Source: CAYSHJ01 sp964589725 (lineage in GTDB: Bacteria; Planctomycetota; Planctomycetia; Planctomycetales; Planctomycetaceae). From it: 15,217 nucleotides of DNA. Position 1 is the first letter of the stretch; the number at the start of each line of letters is the position of its first letter. This document shows, in pieces, positions 13,916 through 15,217 of this stretch. The position numbers and the translations under genes were made by a program. The stretch covers positions 1-15,217 of the forward strand of contig CAZPUJ010000289.1 of the NCBI GenBank assembly GCA_964589725.1, read 5' to 3'. Under the pieces are notes generated by a model that was given only the letters and a program-made list of their open reading frames with translations, was not told where the DNA came from and searched no databases.

Positions 13916-15208
13916 ATGAAATGCTCTTATGCCTGTCAGTCGGTCGAACACGTGCTGGCTCGTCGGCAGTTCTTGGGTGGTGTCGCCGCTGGATTCGGGG
14001 CGGTCGTGGGAGGCGGCATCAGCGTTCTCGCGCAGCCGGCGGCCGCGGAGCAGTTGGCCAAGAAACAAATGCGCGTACTCGTCGTCAATATGCACGGCGG
14101 GCTGAGTCAGCTCGAAAGCTGGGATCCCAAGCCAGGCACGGACACCGGCGGGCCGTTCCGCGCGATTCCGACATCGGTTCCTGGCACTCACATTTGCGAA
14201 TTGCTGCCGCAGACTGCCAAGCAGATGCACCGCTTGGCGATCGTGCGCAGCATCGACACGAAAGAGAACGATCATGGCAAAGGGGCTTACATGATGCTCA
14301 CCGGCCGGCGGCAAATGCCCGGCCAGGAGTTTCCGCAATTGGGAGCCGTCTCGGCGAAAGCCCTCTGCCCGGAGAACAGTGCCTTGCCGGGACACATTGT
14401 GATCACGCCCAATGGTGCCGGCGGTCGCGGCAACGACGCGGCGTATCTTGGTCCGAAGTACGCCAGCATCTCATTGGGCAACGGCAACCCGCCGCCGAAT
14501 TCGGCTCGGCCCGAAGCAATCAGCGCGGCCGCCGATGCCGCTCGCAACGCATTTCGCCGCGAGGCGAATGACCGCTTCGTACTCAAACGACGCACGGCTC
14601 AGACGGACGCGTACGTGCAGAGTTTTGAACAGGCTCAGCAACTGATGCAGCAGCGCGACGTGTTCGACGTGACAAAAGAATCCGATGCCGATCAAGCTCG
14701 GTACGGCAAGCATGACTTCGGCCGGCATTGCTTGTTGGCTCGGCGGTTGCTGGAGCGCGGCATCACGTTCGTGCAGGTGACGCACTCGAACTACGACACT
14801 CACAACGAGAATTTCAATTTCCACCTGGAACAACTGGGCGAGTGGGATTCTCCGTTCGCCACGCTTGTCGGCGACATGGCAGACCGCGGGATGTTGGAGT
14901 CGACATTGGTCGTGGTGCTGTCCGAGTTCGGTCGCACGCCGAACATCAATCACCTGTTTGGCCGCGACCATTGGGGATCGGCGTGGTCCGTGTTGCTGGG
15001 TGGAGCGAAAGTGCATCCCGGCGCCGTCATCGGGAAGACCAACGAGAATGGCACGAAAGTGATCGACCGCGAAGTGACCGCCGGTCACCTGTTCCACACG
15101 TACCTGCAAGCCCTGGGCGTGGACTCGACCGGTTCCTTCGACATCGGTGGCCGCCCTCAACCGATCGCCGATCCGGCTTATGCAGGGATCAAAGAACTCA
15201 TCGCGTGA
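13916..15208 (+). CDS. DUF1501 family protein with Tat signal peptide
   Basis: 430 residues, normal for the family and complete in the window. The N-terminus carries ARRQFLGG (Arg16-Arg17) followed by a Gly/Ala/Val hydrophobic stretch and AQPAAA, a twin-arginine export signal; a folded, perhaps metal-bearing protein is therefore exported. Family motifs are VVNMHGGLSQLESWDPKP (about 57-72), DHGKGAYMMLTGR (about 121-133), SNYDTHNENF (about 291-300), VVLSEFGRTPNINH (about 334-347) and GRDHWGS (about 350-356). DUF1501 is related to the alkaline phosphatase/sulfatase superfamily, and these Asp/His residues are likely metal ligands, but no substrate is known. In planctomycetes it normally sits directly behind a DUF1549/DUF1553 gene; here a toxin-antitoxin pair separates them. 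The last 9 bases of the window (15209-15217) show nothing. Confidence 0.95.
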   Translation: MKCSYACQSVEHVLARRQFLGGVAAGFGAVVGGGISVLAQPAAAEQLAKKQMRVLVVNMHGGLSQLESWDPKPGTDTGGPFRAIPTSVPGTHICELLPQTAKQMHRLAIVRSIDTKENDHGKGAYMMLTGRRQMPGQEFPQLGAVSAKALCPENSALPGHIVITPNGAGGRGNDAAYLGPKYASISLGNGNPPPNSARPEAISAAADAARNAFRREANDRFVLKRRTAQTDAYVQSFEQAQQLMQQRDVFDVTKESDADQARYGKHDFGRHCLLARRLLERGITFVQVTHSNYDTHNENFNFHLEQLGEWDSPFATLVGDMADRGMLESTLVVVLSEFGRTPNINHLFGRDHWGSAWSVLLGGAKVHPGAVIGKTNENGTKVIDREVTAGHLFHTYLQALGVDSTGSFDIGGRPQPIADPAYAGIKELIA

Positions 15209-15217
15209 ATTTCACGG

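Overview
The window looks like part of a Planctomycetota chromosome; the order is not resolvable by eye. Three things point there: a DUF1549/DUF1553 gene paired with a DUF1501 gene, a DUF1559-like prepilin segment (LLPATQQAREAARR), and several families of short palindromic repeats, some lying in frame inside genes. Base composition is GC-rich by eye. No rRNA, tRNA, CRISPR array, transposase or phage gene was seen.

Minus strand, 10101 to 1: three consecutive genes read right to left (C 10101-6571, B 6510-2182, A 2174 to beyond the left edge). The gaps are about 60 and 7 bases, so they are probably one operon. Each encodes a very large, beta-rich looking exported protein of unknown function. 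They are divergent paralogues: all three carry an N-terminal block of the type 'x-P-x-x-E-L ... E-F-L-x-L-Y/W', a 'V-x-x-W-E-L-A-D-N' block, and an 'A-F/Y-R-Y' block. B and C end in several membrane segments and A runs off the window. In B the membrane region includes a DUF1559/type IV prepilin-like helix, far from its usual N-terminal place. A and B are interrupted by at least five different inverted-repeat elements, all read through without stops and mostly placed between the conserved blocks or just before the signal peptide.

Centre, 10102-10675: a divergent intergenic region with one strong palindromic repeat (10310-10372) and a smaller hairpin. It must hold the promoters for both directions, but none is convincing by eye.

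Plus strand, 10676 to 15208: a tight four-gene unit. It holds a DUF1549/DUF1553 protein with a CxxCH motif and a roughly 280-residue coiled coil splitting its DUF1553 part, a small probable antitoxin, a PIN-domain (VapC-like) toxin, and a Tat-exported DUF1501 protein. The first and last form the usual planctomycete pair, and the toxin-antitoxin pair sits between them.

The best candidates for something undescribed are the three-paralogue giant exported protein cluster (with the embedded prepilin-like segment) and the palindromic repeats that have become protein-coding linkers.
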